A stretch of DNA of 64,000 bases from Perlucidibaca piscinae DSM 21586 (GTDB lineage Bacteria > Pseudomonadota > Gammaproteobacteria > Pseudomonadales > Moraxellaceae). The position numbers and the translations under genes are program-made. Where the stretch lies: contig NZ_ATUE01000006.1 of NCBI RefSeq assembly GCF_000420045.1, positions 372,001-436,000 on the forward strand, written 5' to 3'. Positions 18,911-29,328 of the stretch are shown in pieces. The number at the start of each line of letters is the position of its first letter. Position 1 is the stretch's first letter. The notes under the pieces are model-generated. The model was not told the origin of the DNA and searched no databases. It was given only the letters and a program-made list of their open reading frames with translations.

Positions 18911-20212
18911 TCACCCCTTCCCCGCCTCCTTGTCCAGCTTCCGCAGAAACACCAGCTTGTCGCCGATCTTGATCTCCAGCCCGCGTGGCACCGGCTGGTA
19001 CCAGCGTGGTTCCGGCATGTCTTCAGGCAGGTAGCGCTCGCCCGCTGCATAGGCATGCGGCTCGTCATGCGCGTAACGGTAGGCGTGGCCGTAGCCCAGC
19101 TCCTTCATCAGCTTGGTCGGGGCGTTGCGCAGATGCACCGGCACCTCGCGGCTGCTGTCCTTGGCGACAAAGGCGCGTGCCGCGTTGTAGGCGTTGTAGC
19201 CGGCGTTGCTCTTGGCGGCCACGGCGAGGTAGATCACCGCCTGGCCCAGCGCCAGTTCGCCTTCGGGCTTGCCCAGGCGCTCGTAGGTCTGGGCCGCGTC
19301 GTTGGCGATCTGCAAGGCGCGCGGGTCGGCGAGGCCGATGTCTTCCCAGGCCATGCGGATGATGCGTCGAGCCAGGTAGTACGGGTCGGCGCCGCCGTCG
19401 AGCATGCGGCACAGCCAGTACAGCGCGGCATCGGGGTCGGATCCGCGCACCGACTTGTGCAGTGCCGAGATCTGGTCATAGAAGTCGTCGCCGCCCTTGT
19501 CAAAGCGGCGCAGGCTGCCTTGCAGCACCTCGGCAAGACCCGCCTCGCCCAGCGTGCCGTCACCGGCCTCGGCGAGGTCGGCGGCCAGCTCCAGCAGGTT
19601 CAGCGCGCGGCGCGCATCGCCATCGGCAGCATGGGCAATGGCCTTGAGCTCGGTGTCCGTGAAGCGGGCATCACGCTCCGCCAGGCCGCGCGCATCGTTG
19701 CAGGCATGCTGCAGCAGGCCCTGCAGGTCTTCAGGTGCCAGCGACTTCAACACGTAGACACGGGCGCGCGACAGCAGCGCTTGGTTGAGCTCGAAGGACG
19801 GGTTCTCGGTGGTGGCACCGATGAAGATCAGCGTGCCGTCCTCGACATGGGGCAGAAAGGCGTCCTGCTGCGACTTGTTGAAGCGGTGCACCTCATCGAC
19901 GAAGAGCACGGTGCGCTGACCGCTCTGGCGGTAGAACTGCGCCTCCTCGATGGCGGCGCGGATCTCCTTGACCCCCGACAGCACCGCCGACAGGGCCAGG
20001 AAGCGGGCATCACAGGCACTGCACATCAGCCGCGCCAGCGTGGTCTTGCCGACGCCGGGCGGCCCCCACAGGATCATGGAGTGCAGCTGGCCGTTCTCCA
20101 GCGCCTCGCGCAGCGGCCGGCCACGCGCCAGCAGGTGCTGCTGCCCCACGTACTCGTCCAGGCTGGACGGGCGCAGGCGTGCCGCCAGGGGCTGCCAGGG
20201 CGTGTCACGCAT
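18911..20212 (-). CDS. rarA: Replication-associated recombination protein RarA (MgsA)
   Basis: AAA+ ATPase of the clamp-loader-like RarA/WRNIP1 family that acts at stalled replication forks. The 433-residue protein has Walker A GPPGVGKT (50-57), Walker B FVDEVH (104-109), a sensor region GATTENPSFELN near residue 132, and the C-terminal tetramerisation domain. It is 33 bases downstream of lolA and follows ftsK-lolA on the same strand, the order conserved in E. coli and Pseudomonas. The expected next gene, serS, is displaced by the cassette and toxin-antitoxin insertion. Confidence 0.96.
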   Translation of the reverse strand: MRDTPWQPLAARLRPSSLDEYVGQQHLLARGRPLREALENGQLHSMILWGPPGVGKTTLARLMCSACDARFLALSAVLSGVKEIRAAIEEAQFYRQSGQRTVLFVDEVHRFNKSQQDAFLPHVEDGTLIFIGATTENPSFELNQALLSRARVYVLKSLAPEDLQGLLQHACNDARGLAERDARFTDTELKAIAHAADGDARRALNLLELAADLAEAGDGTLGEAGLAEVLQGSLRRFDKGGDDFYDQISALHKSVRGSDPDAALYWLCRMLDGGADPYYLARRIIRMAWEDIGLADPRALQIANDAAQTYERLGKPEGELALGQAVIYLAVAAKSNAGYNAYNAARAFVAKDSSREVPVHLRNAPTKLMKELGYGHAYRYAHDEPHAYAAGERYLPEDMPEPRWYQPVPRGLEIKIGDKLVFLRKLDKEAGKG

Positions 20213-20245
20213 GGTCTGCCTCCTGACCTGTCGTCGTTGCCGGTC

Positions 20246-20887
20246 TCATTCGCGGATGATGTCGGTGCCCTTGGGCGGTTCGAAGCGGAACAGCGACGGC
20301 GCCAGCGTGGTGTTCAGGCGCAGATTGCGGAACTCGATCAGGGTCTGCTGGCCGAGGCTGTCCTTGAGCCGCATCACGGTCGGTGTCTTGCCCTTGAACT
20401 GCAGGCTCACGGAGGCGAACAGCGCATCCTTGGCACGTGGCGTGAGCTGGTATTCGGTCTGCAGCAGGCGCTTCTTCTCGCTGACGCGGAACTGCTGCTG
20501 CAGCAGCTTGGCATCGCCGGAGAGCAGCAGCGCCGGGGTCTGGCCCATGTCCTTGCCGAGCGGGCGTATGGTCATCTGCATCAGGTCAGGGTCATGCACC
20601 CTCACCTCCTTGCCATCCGAGACGATCAACTGCTGATAGGGCTGGTGCACGGCCCAGCGGAACAGGCCCGGCTTGCTCAGGCTCAGGCTGCCGGTGACCA
20701 CGGTGGGCGCCTTGCCGGTCTGCTGGCTGGTCTGGGTGAAATCGGCCTGGAAGGTGTTCAGGCTTTTCAGGCGTTGCGCCAGGGCAGCACTGGCGTCTGC
20801 CGCCGCCGCATGGGCGGCAGCGGGCAGCGCGATCGCCAGCACGGCGATCAGGGAAACACGGCGGAACAGCGTAAAGTCAGCATTCAC
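20246..20887 (-). CDS. lolA: Outer-membrane lipoprotein carrier protein LolA
   Basis: Periplasmic chaperone that carries lipoproteins from LolCDE to the outer-membrane receptor LolB. The 213-residue product starts with a signal peptide (FTLFRRVSLIAVLAIALPAAAHA). The mature part begins with LAQRLKSLNTFQADFTQ, and GSLSLSKPGLFRWAV, typical for LolA, is near residue 70. I prefer GTG 20887, which has GGGGAG eight bases upstream. An ATG at 20905 overlapping the ftsK stop (ATGA) would add six residues and cannot be excluded. Confidence 0.93.
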   Translation of the reverse strand: MNADFTLFRRVSLIAVLAIALPAAAHAAAADASAALAQRLKSLNTFQADFTQTSQQTGKAPTVVTGSLSLSKPGLFRWAVHQPYQQLIVSDGKEVRVHDPDLMQMTIRPLGKDMGQTPALLLSGDAKLLQQQFRVSEKKRLLQTEYQLTPRAKDALFASVSLQFKGKTPTVMRLKDSLGQQTLIEFRNLRLNTTLAPSLFRFEPPKGTDIIRE

Positions 20888-20901
20888 CTGGGGTTCTCCC
20901 C

Positions 20902-23559
<2,658 letters not shown>

Positions 23560-23582
23560 TTTCCTTCATCATCAATGCGATC

Positions 23583-23611
23583 ATTGTAGCGGTCAGCGTC
23601 GACCTTGGCAT
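23583..23611 (-). promoter_or_regulatory. Sigma70-like promoter for ftsK
   Basis: Minus-strand ATGCCA (23606-23611) and TACAAT (23583-23588) are 17 bases apart, a short distance upstream of the ftsK start. The -35 matches four of six consensus positions. Confidence 0.5.
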
Positions 23612-23617
23612 GGCCCC

Positions 23618-23626
23618 TGCTATACT
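23618..23626 (+). promoter_or_regulatory. Extended -10 promoter for trxB
   Basis: TGCTATACT is a near-consensus extended -10, 37 bases upstream of the trxB start codon. No strong -35 is seen. It overlaps the divergent ftsK promoter region. Confidence 0.55.
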
Positions 23627-23662
23627 GATCGCCTGTCTTTTACCCTTATTCGCGGAGTTTCC

Positions 23663-24616
23663 ATGGCCAGTGTGCACCACCGTCTGATCATCCTGGGTTC
23701 CGGTCCGGCCGGCTACACCGCCGCTGTCTACGCCGCGCGCGCCAACCTGCAACCGGTGGTCATCACCGGCATGCAGGCCGGCGGCCAGCTCACCACCACC
23801 ACGGAAGTCGACAACTGGCCCGGCGACGTCGAAGGCCTCACCGGTCCGGCCCTGATGGAGCGCATGCAGCGCCATGCCGAGCGCTTCGGCACCCAGGTGG
23901 TTTATGACCACATCAATGCCGTCAAGCTCGACCAGCGCCCCTTCGTGCTCAGCGGCGACAGCGCCGAATACACCTGTGACGCTCTGATCATCGCCACCGG
24001 TGCCTCGGCCCAGTACCTCGGCCTGGAGTCGGAAACCGCCTTCATGGGTCGCGGCATCAGCGCCTGCGCCACCTGCGACGGCTTCTTCTACCGTGGCCAG
24101 CGCGTCATGGTGGTCGGCGGCGGCAACACCGCCGTGGAAGAGGCGCTGTACCTGTCGAACATCGCCGAACACGTCACCTTGGTGCATCGCCGTGACAAGC
24201 TGAAGTCCGAGAAGATCCTCCAGGACCACCTGTTCGAGAAGGAAAAGGCCGGCAAGATCAGCATCATCTGGAACCACGCCCTGCAGGAAGTGCTGGGTGA
24301 TGACTCCGGCGTCTGCAATGCCCGCCTGCGCTCCACCGTGGATGGCAACGAGCAGATCGTGCCGGTGGCCGGCATCTTCATTGCCATCGGCCACAAGCCG
24401 AACTCGGACATCTTTGCCGGTCAGCTCGCCATGGCCAACGGCTACATCTCGGTCAAGGGCGGCAGCGAGGGCAATGCCACCGCCACCAGCGTGCCCGGCG
24501 TGTTCGCCGCCGGCGACATTGCCGACCACGTCTACCGCCAGGCCATCACCTCGGCGGGTGCCGGCTGCATGGCCGCGCTCGATGCCGAGAAGTACCTGGA
24601 CGCGCTGGGCCACTGA
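23663..24616 (+). CDS. trxB: Thioredoxin reductase (NADPH)
   Basis: Cytoplasmic flavoenzyme that reduces thioredoxin with NADPH. The 317-residue protein has an N-terminal FAD motif GSGPAGYTAA (near residue 13), the redox-active CATCDG dithiol near residue 135, an NADPH-binding GGGNTAVEEA motif near 153, and the C-terminal GVFAAGDIAD FAD motif near 280. ATG 23663 is preceded by GCGGAG. It heads a trxB-aat-bpt-infA run, the same gene order as in Pseudomonas aeruginosa. Confidence 0.96.
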   Translation: MASVHHRLIILGSGPAGYTAAVYAARANLQPVVITGMQAGGQLTTTTEVDNWPGDVEGLTGPALMERMQRHAERFGTQVVYDHINAVKLDQRPFVLSGDSAEYTCDALIIATGASAQYLGLESETAFMGRGISACATCDGFFYRGQRVMVVGGGNTAVEEALYLSNIAEHVTLVHRRDKLKSEKILQDHLFEKEKAGKISIIWNHALQEVLGDDSGVCNARLRSTVDGNEQIVPVAGIFIAIGHKPNSDIFAGQLAMANGYISVKGGSEGNATATSVPGVFAAGDIADHVYRQAITSAGAGCMAALDAEKYLDALGH

Positions 24617-24631
24617 GGCGCGTCGACCGGC

Positions 24632-25369
24632 ATGGTCCATCTGCCCTGGCTGGAGGCTGACGACCCGTTTCCTCCGCCCGGGCAGGCGCTGACCGAGCCC
24701 GCCGGCCTGCTCGCGGCCGGTGCCGATCTCTCCCCTGCCCGCCTGGTCTCGGCCTACCGGCAGGGCATCTTTCCCTGGTACAACGAGGGCGAGCCGGTGC
24801 TCTGGTGGTCACCGGACCCGCGCGGCGTGATCTTCCCCGAGCAGTTCGACGCCAGTCGCAGCCTGCGTCAGCAGCGTCGTCGCAGTGGCTGGATGCTGGC
24901 CGTTGACCGGGACTTCGACGCCGTGCTGGCCGGTTGTGCCGGGCCCCGTGCCGGCGCCGGAGGCACCTGGATCAGCCCCGACATGCAGGCGGCCTATCGC
25001 CAGCTGCATGACCTGGGTCTCGCGCACTGCATCGCGGTGTACCGGCACGGCACCCTGGTCGGCGGCCTCTATGGCGTCAACTGCGGCGGCCTGTTCTGCG
25101 GCGAATCCATGTTCAGTCATGCCAGCGATGCCTCCAAGCTGGCGTTCTGGGCCTTGATGCGTCTTGCCGTCCGCTGGCAGTGGCCCGTGCTCGACTGCCA
25201 GCTGCCCAACCCGCATCTGCTCAGCCTGGGCGCGACAACCATCCCCCGTACACGATATCTGTCGTTTGTCACTCGACTTGTTGAGCAGCCTGCGCCACAG
25301 TGGAATCATGCCGAGGCCCTCCTGCGCGAGGAGGGGTTTCCGGTGATGTCTCAAGGGACCGGGTCATGA
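24632..25369 (+). CDS. aat: Leucyl/phenylalanyl-tRNA--protein transferase
   Basis: N-end-rule enzyme that adds Leu or Phe from charged tRNA to proteins with N-terminal Arg or Lys, marking them for ClpSAP degradation. The 245-residue protein has the family segments LLAAGADLSPARLVSAYRQGIFPWY near residue 26, WWSPDPRGVI near 58, and CGGLFCGESMFSHASDASK near 150. Its stop codon overlaps the bpt start (ATGA), so translation is coupled to the second N-end-rule transferase. Confidence 0.96.
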   Translation: MVHLPWLEADDPFPPPGQALTEPAGLLAAGADLSPARLVSAYRQGIFPWYNEGEPVLWWSPDPRGVIFPEQFDASRSLRQQRRRSGWMLAVDRDFDAVLAGCAGPRAGAGGTWISPDMQAAYRQLHDLGLAHCIAVYRHGTLVGGLYGVNCGGLFCGESMFSHASDASKLAFWALMRLAVRWQWPVLDCQLPNPHLLSLGATTIPRTRYLSFVTRLVEQPAPQWNHAEALLREEGFPVMSQGTGS

Positions 25370-26073
25370 GCAGCGCCTCTTCACTGAAGTTCTTCACCAC
25401 CTCGCCGCATGACTGCAGCTATCTCGAGCAGCGCAAGGCGGTGACGCTGTTTGCCGACCCCGAGTCGGACATGACCCCGGCGCTTTACAGTCACCTGTCC
25501 ATGCTCGGTTTCCGGCGCAGCGGCAACTACGTGTACCGGCCGCAGTGCGAGAGCTGCCGCGCCTGCATCTCGGTGCGCATCCCGGTGGCTTCGTTCGTGC
25601 CCAGCCGCAGCCACAAGCGCTGCTGGAAAAGCAACCAGGACATCACCGTCACCTGCGTGCCGGCGGCCTGGGATGAAGCCCACTACAGCCTCTACGCGCG
25701 CTACATCGCCAGTCGCCACCGCGACGGCGACATGTATCCGCCCACACCCCGGCAGTATCGCGAGTTTCTCACCTGTGACTGGTCCGAGACCTTCTTCGCC
25801 GAATTCCGCATTGACGGCCGGCTGGTCGCGATCGCCGTCACCGATGTCGTCGACGACGGCCTGTCTGCCGTCTACACCTTCTATGATCCGCAGGAAACCG
25901 CACGCAGCCTCGGCACCTACGCCATTCTCTGGCAGATAGCCGAGACCCGGCGCCAGGGCCTGGGCCATCTCTACCTGGGCTACTGGGTGCGGCATGCGCC
26001 GCGCATGCGCTACAAGTCGCAATTCCGCCCGCTGGAGCTGCTGATCGAGGGCGAATGGCTGCTGGCTCGATGA
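25366..26073 (+). CDS. bpt: Aspartate/glutamate leucyltransferase Bpt
   Basis: Bacterial relative of arginyl-tRNA-protein transferase; family members add Leu to proteins beginning with Asp or Glu. The 235-residue protein has the N-terminal CSYLEQRKA segment, the Cys-rich YRPQCESCRACISVRIPV region (about 47-64), and the GNAT-like C-terminal half with YTFYDP, LGTYAILWQI and YLGYWV. ATG 25366 overlaps the aat stop by four bases; the frame is open a little further upstream, but this start fits both overlap and family length. With aat it forms a two-gene N-degron unit upstream of infA. Confidence 0.94.
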   Translation: MSSASSLKFFTTSPHDCSYLEQRKAVTLFADPESDMTPALYSHLSMLGFRRSGNYVYRPQCESCRACISVRIPVASFVPSRSHKRCWKSNQDITVTCVPAAWDEAHYSLYARYIASRHRDGDMYPPTPRQYREFLTCDWSETFFAEFRIDGRLVAIAVTDVVDDGLSAVYTFYDPQETARSLGTYAILWQIAETRRQGLGHLYLGYWVRHAPRMRYKSQFRPLELLIEGEWLLAR

Positions 26074-26076
26074 CCT

Positions 26077-26105
26077 TTGCCAGCGCCAGGATTTTCATGC
26101 ACAAT
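26077..26105 (+). promoter_or_regulatory. Promoter for infA
   Basis: TTGCCA (26077-26082) and CACAAT (26100-26105) are separated by 17 bases, just after the bpt stop. A leader of roughly 58 bases is predicted, which would let infA be expressed apart from the N-degron genes. Confidence 0.5.
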
Positions 26106-26169
26106 GCGGCGGTTTTGTGGGCAGCCTGCTTCTGCCTTTACCACTGACTGCCCCCGAGGCCCTTGCTGC

Positions 26170-26388
26170 ATGTCGAAAGAAGATCAGATCGAATTTGATG
26201 GTGTTGTCGTCGATACCCTGCCCAACACCATGTTCCGCGTCAAACTGGAAAACGGTCACATTGTCACCGCTCACATCTCCGGCAAGATGCGCAAGCACTA
26301 CATCCGCATTCTCACGGGTGACCAGGTCAAGGTCGAAATGACGCCTTATGACCTGACCAAGGGCCGCATCACCTACCGTGTGCGCTGA
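26170..26388 (+). CDS. infA: Translation initiation factor IF-1
   Basis: Small S1-like OB-fold protein that binds the A site of the 30S subunit during initiation. The 72-residue sequence is the standard IF-1 length and begins MSKEDQIEFDGVV. It has NTMFRVKLENGH near residue 19, the GKMRKHYIRILTGD segment near 38, and ends RITYRVR. It is the last gene of the aat-bpt-infA run and is followed by a strong terminator. Confidence 0.98.
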   Translation: MSKEDQIEFDGVVVDTLPNTMFRVKLENGHIVTAHISGKMRKHYIRILTGDQVKVEMTPYDLTKGRITYRVR

Positions 26389-26406
26389 CCCCGTGCAGGT
26401 GGCATG

Positions 26407-26432
26407 AAAAAACCGGCGAAAGCCGGTTTTTT
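26407..26432. terminator. Strong bidirectional terminator after infA
   Basis: Perfect 11-bp inverted repeat (A6 CCGGC / GCCGG T6) with a GAAA loop. It separates infA from the convergent acyl-CoA synthetase gene and can serve both strands. The A-tract starts within an ATGAAAAAA string. Confidence 0.93.
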
Positions 26433-26524
26433 GTTTTCCGCGGGAACCATCACGGCGCACCCGCCGGGATGACAACCGCCCCGCCCCTGTGCGCCAGACA
26501 GCGCCAGGAACGGGGCGGCCGGAC

Positions 26525-28216
26525 TCAGTCCTCCCAGACCACTTTCTGACGCATGGCCAGCCAGGCATCGGCGTTCGGCAGATAGCGGTCCTCGATGATG
26601 TTGCGCTTGATCTTCATGGTCGGCGTCAGGTAGCCGTTGTCCATGGTCCACTGGTCCTTGACCACCACGACGTAATCCAGCTTCTCGTGGTCCTCGAGGG
26701 TGGCGTTGACGCTGGCCAGCAGGGACTTGAACTCCTCGGTCAGCGTGGCCTTGTCGAGACGGCCGTCCTTGAGCTCGGCCTGGGCATCCAGCGACAGCAT
26801 GAAGAGCGCGAACGGCTGCGGCTGACCCGGGCCGGTGACGCAGATGACTTCGACCTTGGGGTGGTTGTTGAGCTTCTGCTCGATGGGCACCGGGGCGATG
26901 TACTTGCCCTTGGAGCACTTGAACAGCTCCTTGACGCGGCCGGTGATCTTGAGGCGGCCCTGCTCGTCGATCTCGCCACGGTCACCGGTCTTCAGGAAGC
27001 CGTCATCGGTGAGGTCTTCGGCGGTCTTCTCCGGGGCCTTGTAGTAGCCCATCATCTGGCCCGGGCTCTTCACCAGCACTTCGCCGTTGTCGGCGATCTT
27101 GCACTGCACGCCGGGGTTGGCGTGGCCGACATAGCCGGGGCGCACCTCACCCGGACGCGAGCCGTGCGAATAGCCGAAGTTCTCGGACATGCCGTAGACA
27201 TCCAGCAGCTCCAGACCGATGCCGTGGTACCACTGCAGGATGTTCGGCGGCAGCGGTGCCGATGCCGTGATGGCCAGGCGCACCTGGTCCAGACCCAGCT
27301 GCTTGAGAATCTTCCGCTTCACCAGCGTGGAAATGATGGGCAGGTTGAACAGCACCTTCTGCTTGGACGGCGGCAGCTTCTCGTTGATGGCCAGGTAGAA
27401 CTTGGTCCACAGACGCGGCACCGAGAAGAACACGGTGGGACGCGCGCGCTGCAGGTCCTGCTGGAAGGTTTCCAGCTTGTCGGCAAAGAACACCTGGAAG
27501 CCGAAGTACAGCGAGGCGGTCTCGACCACCGCACGCTCGGCGACGTGGGCCAGCGGCAGGTAGGACAGCATCCGCTCGTTGCGCGAGATCTTGTAGGTGT
27601 CACGCAGCGCGTTGGCGACCGACACCATGGTGCCGAAACTGTGCATGACGCCCTTCGGGCGACCGGTGCTGCCCGAGGTGTAGACGATGGTGGCGAGCGC
27701 GTCGGTGGCCGGCAGCACCACCTCGCTGACCGGTTCGGTACCGGCGACGATGTCCTTCCACTGCGGGATGTCGCTGCGCGGGCACAGCGGCAGACCGATC
27801 TTGGGCAGGTCTTCCGGCAGGTTCGGGCCGATGTCGTTCCAGCCGTCGGCAACGCCATCCATCTTGCCGATCATCAGCAGCTTGACTTCGGCATGATCGA
27901 GCACGTACTCGGCGGTGTCCCAGTTCAGCGTCGGGTACAGCGGCACGGTGACGTGGCCGGCCATCCAGATCGCGAGGTCGGCAAGAATCCAGTGCGCACT
28001 GTTGCGCCCCAGCAGGGCAATGCTGGATTGCGCCGGCAGATTCAGCGACTTGATGTGATTGGCAACGCGCTTGACCTGATCAGCAGCCTCGCCCCAGGTG
28101 ATTTCAAGGGTTTGTCCGCCCGGCATCGGCTGGGTCATGTAGACCTGCCGCGGGCTGGTTTCGGCCCACAGCATGAAGCAATGCAGCAGGGTGGATCGGG
28201 AGGCGTAACGGCTCAT
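26525..28216 (-). CDS. AMP-dependent acyl-CoA synthetase (long-chain fatty acid--CoA ligase type)
   Basis: ATP-dependent ligase predicted to activate free fatty acids to acyl-CoA. The 563-residue protein has the adenylation-family P-loop TSGSTGRPKGV near residue 187, a VYGMSENFG motif near 325, and the TGDRGEIDEQGRLKITGR segment near 410. The C-terminal lysine region differs from the usual GKxx(V)xP form, reading NGYLTPTMKIKRN. Chain-length preference is not readable. ATG 28216 is chosen because GGAG precedes it; an ATG four codons upstream lacks a ribosome site. It lies in the window's lipid-utilisation region. Confidence 0.88.
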   Translation of the reverse strand: MSRYASRSTLLHCFMLWAETSPRQVYMTQPMPGGQTLEITWGEAADQVKRVANHIKSLNLPAQSSIALLGRNSAHWILADLAIWMAGHVTVPLYPTLNWDTAEYVLDHAEVKLLMIGKMDGVADGWNDIGPNLPEDLPKIGLPLCPRSDIPQWKDIVAGTEPVSEVVLPATDALATIVYTSGSTGRPKGVMHSFGTMVSVANALRDTYKISRNERMLSYLPLAHVAERAVVETASLYFGFQVFFADKLETFQQDLQRARPTVFFSVPRLWTKFYLAINEKLPPSKQKVLFNLPIISTLVKRKILKQLGLDQVRLAITASAPLPPNILQWYHGIGLELLDVYGMSENFGYSHGSRPGEVRPGYVGHANPGVQCKIADNGEVLVKSPGQMMGYYKAPEKTAEDLTDDGFLKTGDRGEIDEQGRLKITGRVKELFKCSKGKYIAPVPIEQKLNNHPKVEVICVTGPGQPQPFALFMLSLDAQAELKDGRLDKATLTEEFKSLLASVNATLEDHEKLDYVVVVKDQWTMDNGYLTPTMKIKRNIIEDRYLPNADAWLAMRQKVVWED

Positions 28217-28274
28217 GACAGGCTCCATCTTGTTGTTGAAATGGCACTGGGACCAAGGTCGTATTGCAAGCTGT

Positions 28275-28283
28275 GTTATACCA
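28275..28283 (-). promoter_or_regulatory. Extended -10 element for the acyl-CoA synthetase gene
   Basis: Minus-strand TGGTATAAC fits an extended -10 about 60 bases upstream of the start codon. No good -35 is visible. Confidence 0.45.
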
Positions 28284-28312
28284 GAAATCGTGACTCCGGA
28301 GTTCTGCTACAG

Positions 28313-29197
28313 TCACAATCCCAGGCGGGCGAGATCCAGGCGCGCGTCACGCAGCGGCGGGCACCAGAGGTAGGCGCCGTTGACTGGCCGGCTGAAGCGG
28401 AACAGGGCGTCGACGATGCCGTCCTCGGCGCCACTCATGCGTGTCAGCTGGGCCTCGAAGGCATCCAGCGAACTGCCGAAGGCGACAAACATCAGGCCGC
28501 CGTGATGACCGGCAACCCAGGGCATGGAACGGCGCCAGACAAAGGCCTCCGGGCTGAAGCTCTCCTGCGCGGTGCGCTTGACGTGGGCACTGTCCGGAGC
28601 CTCGTCAAGCTCCTCGTTGTCAGCACGACGACGGCCGATGGCCATGTCCTGTGCCGTCGGCGACATGGCGTCGAAGTCCTCGAAATCATGCAGCCACTGC
28701 TGCACCGCGACAAAGCTGGAGCCTTCCAGACCGTCACCGCCCCCAACCGCCACCGTCGCCACCCGGGCGATGTCATCGCCCTGCGGATTCTCGGTACCGT
28801 CCTCGTAGCCGGTCAGGTCCCTGCCCTGTTCGTGCAGGAAGGCCTCGACGCTGTGATGACGCGCGAACGCCGGCTGCAGTGCCTGTACCAGCTGACGCTC
28901 GCGATGCAGCAGCTCGCCGCGATCGCTGCCGCGCAGCCACAGCCACAGGGACACCGGATGGCAGGGAATCGGCACCAGGCTGCCGGGAATGACCGGGCCG
29001 GCGCGCAGGCCGGGCATGTCATGGCCCAGCGCCCGCAGCACATCCTGCCCGAGGGCGACGACCGTGGCCTTGCCGTCAGCCAGCGTCTGCAGACGCCGCA
29101 GTGCCGCGACCAGATCGCCGGTGTCGGCAAGCTGCAGGCTGATGTAGCGCGCCTGATCCGGCAGGCTGGCAAGTATTCCGGGCTGGCTGTGGGTCAT
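28313..29197 (-). CDS. DyP-type heme peroxidase
   Basis: Dye-decolorizing peroxidase family protein, predicted to bind heme and oxidise substrates with hydrogen peroxide. The 294-residue product contains the hallmark GYEDGTENP (catalytic Asp in GxxDG, near residue 135), later VKRTAQESF and MPWVAGHHGGLMFVAFG, the region of the proximal ligand and heme pocket. No signal peptide is seen, so it is predicted to be cytoplasmic. The C-terminus (LDLARLGL) is not a convincing encapsulin-targeting peptide and no encapsulin gene is nearby. Start MTHSQPG at 29197 is chosen from family alignment; longer frames run into the upstream terminator. Confidence 0.88.
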   Translation of the reverse strand: MTHSQPGILASLPDQARYISLQLADTGDLVAALRRLQTLADGKATVVALGQDVLRALGHDMPGLRAGPVIPGSLVPIPCHPVSLWLWLRGSDRGELLHRERQLVQALQPAFARHHSVEAFLHEQGRDLTGYEDGTENPQGDDIARVATVAVGGGDGLEGSSFVAVQQWLHDFEDFDAMSPTAQDMAIGRRRADNEELDEAPDSAHVKRTAQESFSPEAFVWRRSMPWVAGHHGGLMFVAFGSSLDAFEAQLTRMSGAEDGIVDALFRFSRPVNGAYLWCPPLRDARLDLARLGL

Positions 29198-29249
29198 GAC
29201 AAGACATCTCGAAGGCATCACTGCACCGACCATAAGCGAGGCCGGGGCG

Positions 29250-29286
29250 AAAAAAAAGCCGCCGCCCGCTGCCGGGCGACGGCTTT
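29250..29286 (-). terminator. Rho-independent terminator after malate synthase
   Basis: On the minus strand a 12-bp GC-rich stem with one mismatch and a four-base loop is followed by eight T residues. It lies between the malate synthase stop and the DyP peroxidase start. Confidence 0.88.
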
Positions 29287-29328
29287 CTGCTCGATCACGG
29301 TCCGCCGTGCGGGACGGCGGACAACGGA

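Noticed and set aside
28313..28340. Encapsulin cargo-loading peptide on the DyP peroxidase
   Set aside because: The C-terminus is too short and lacks the usual Gly-Ser-Leu pattern; no encapsulin gene nearby.
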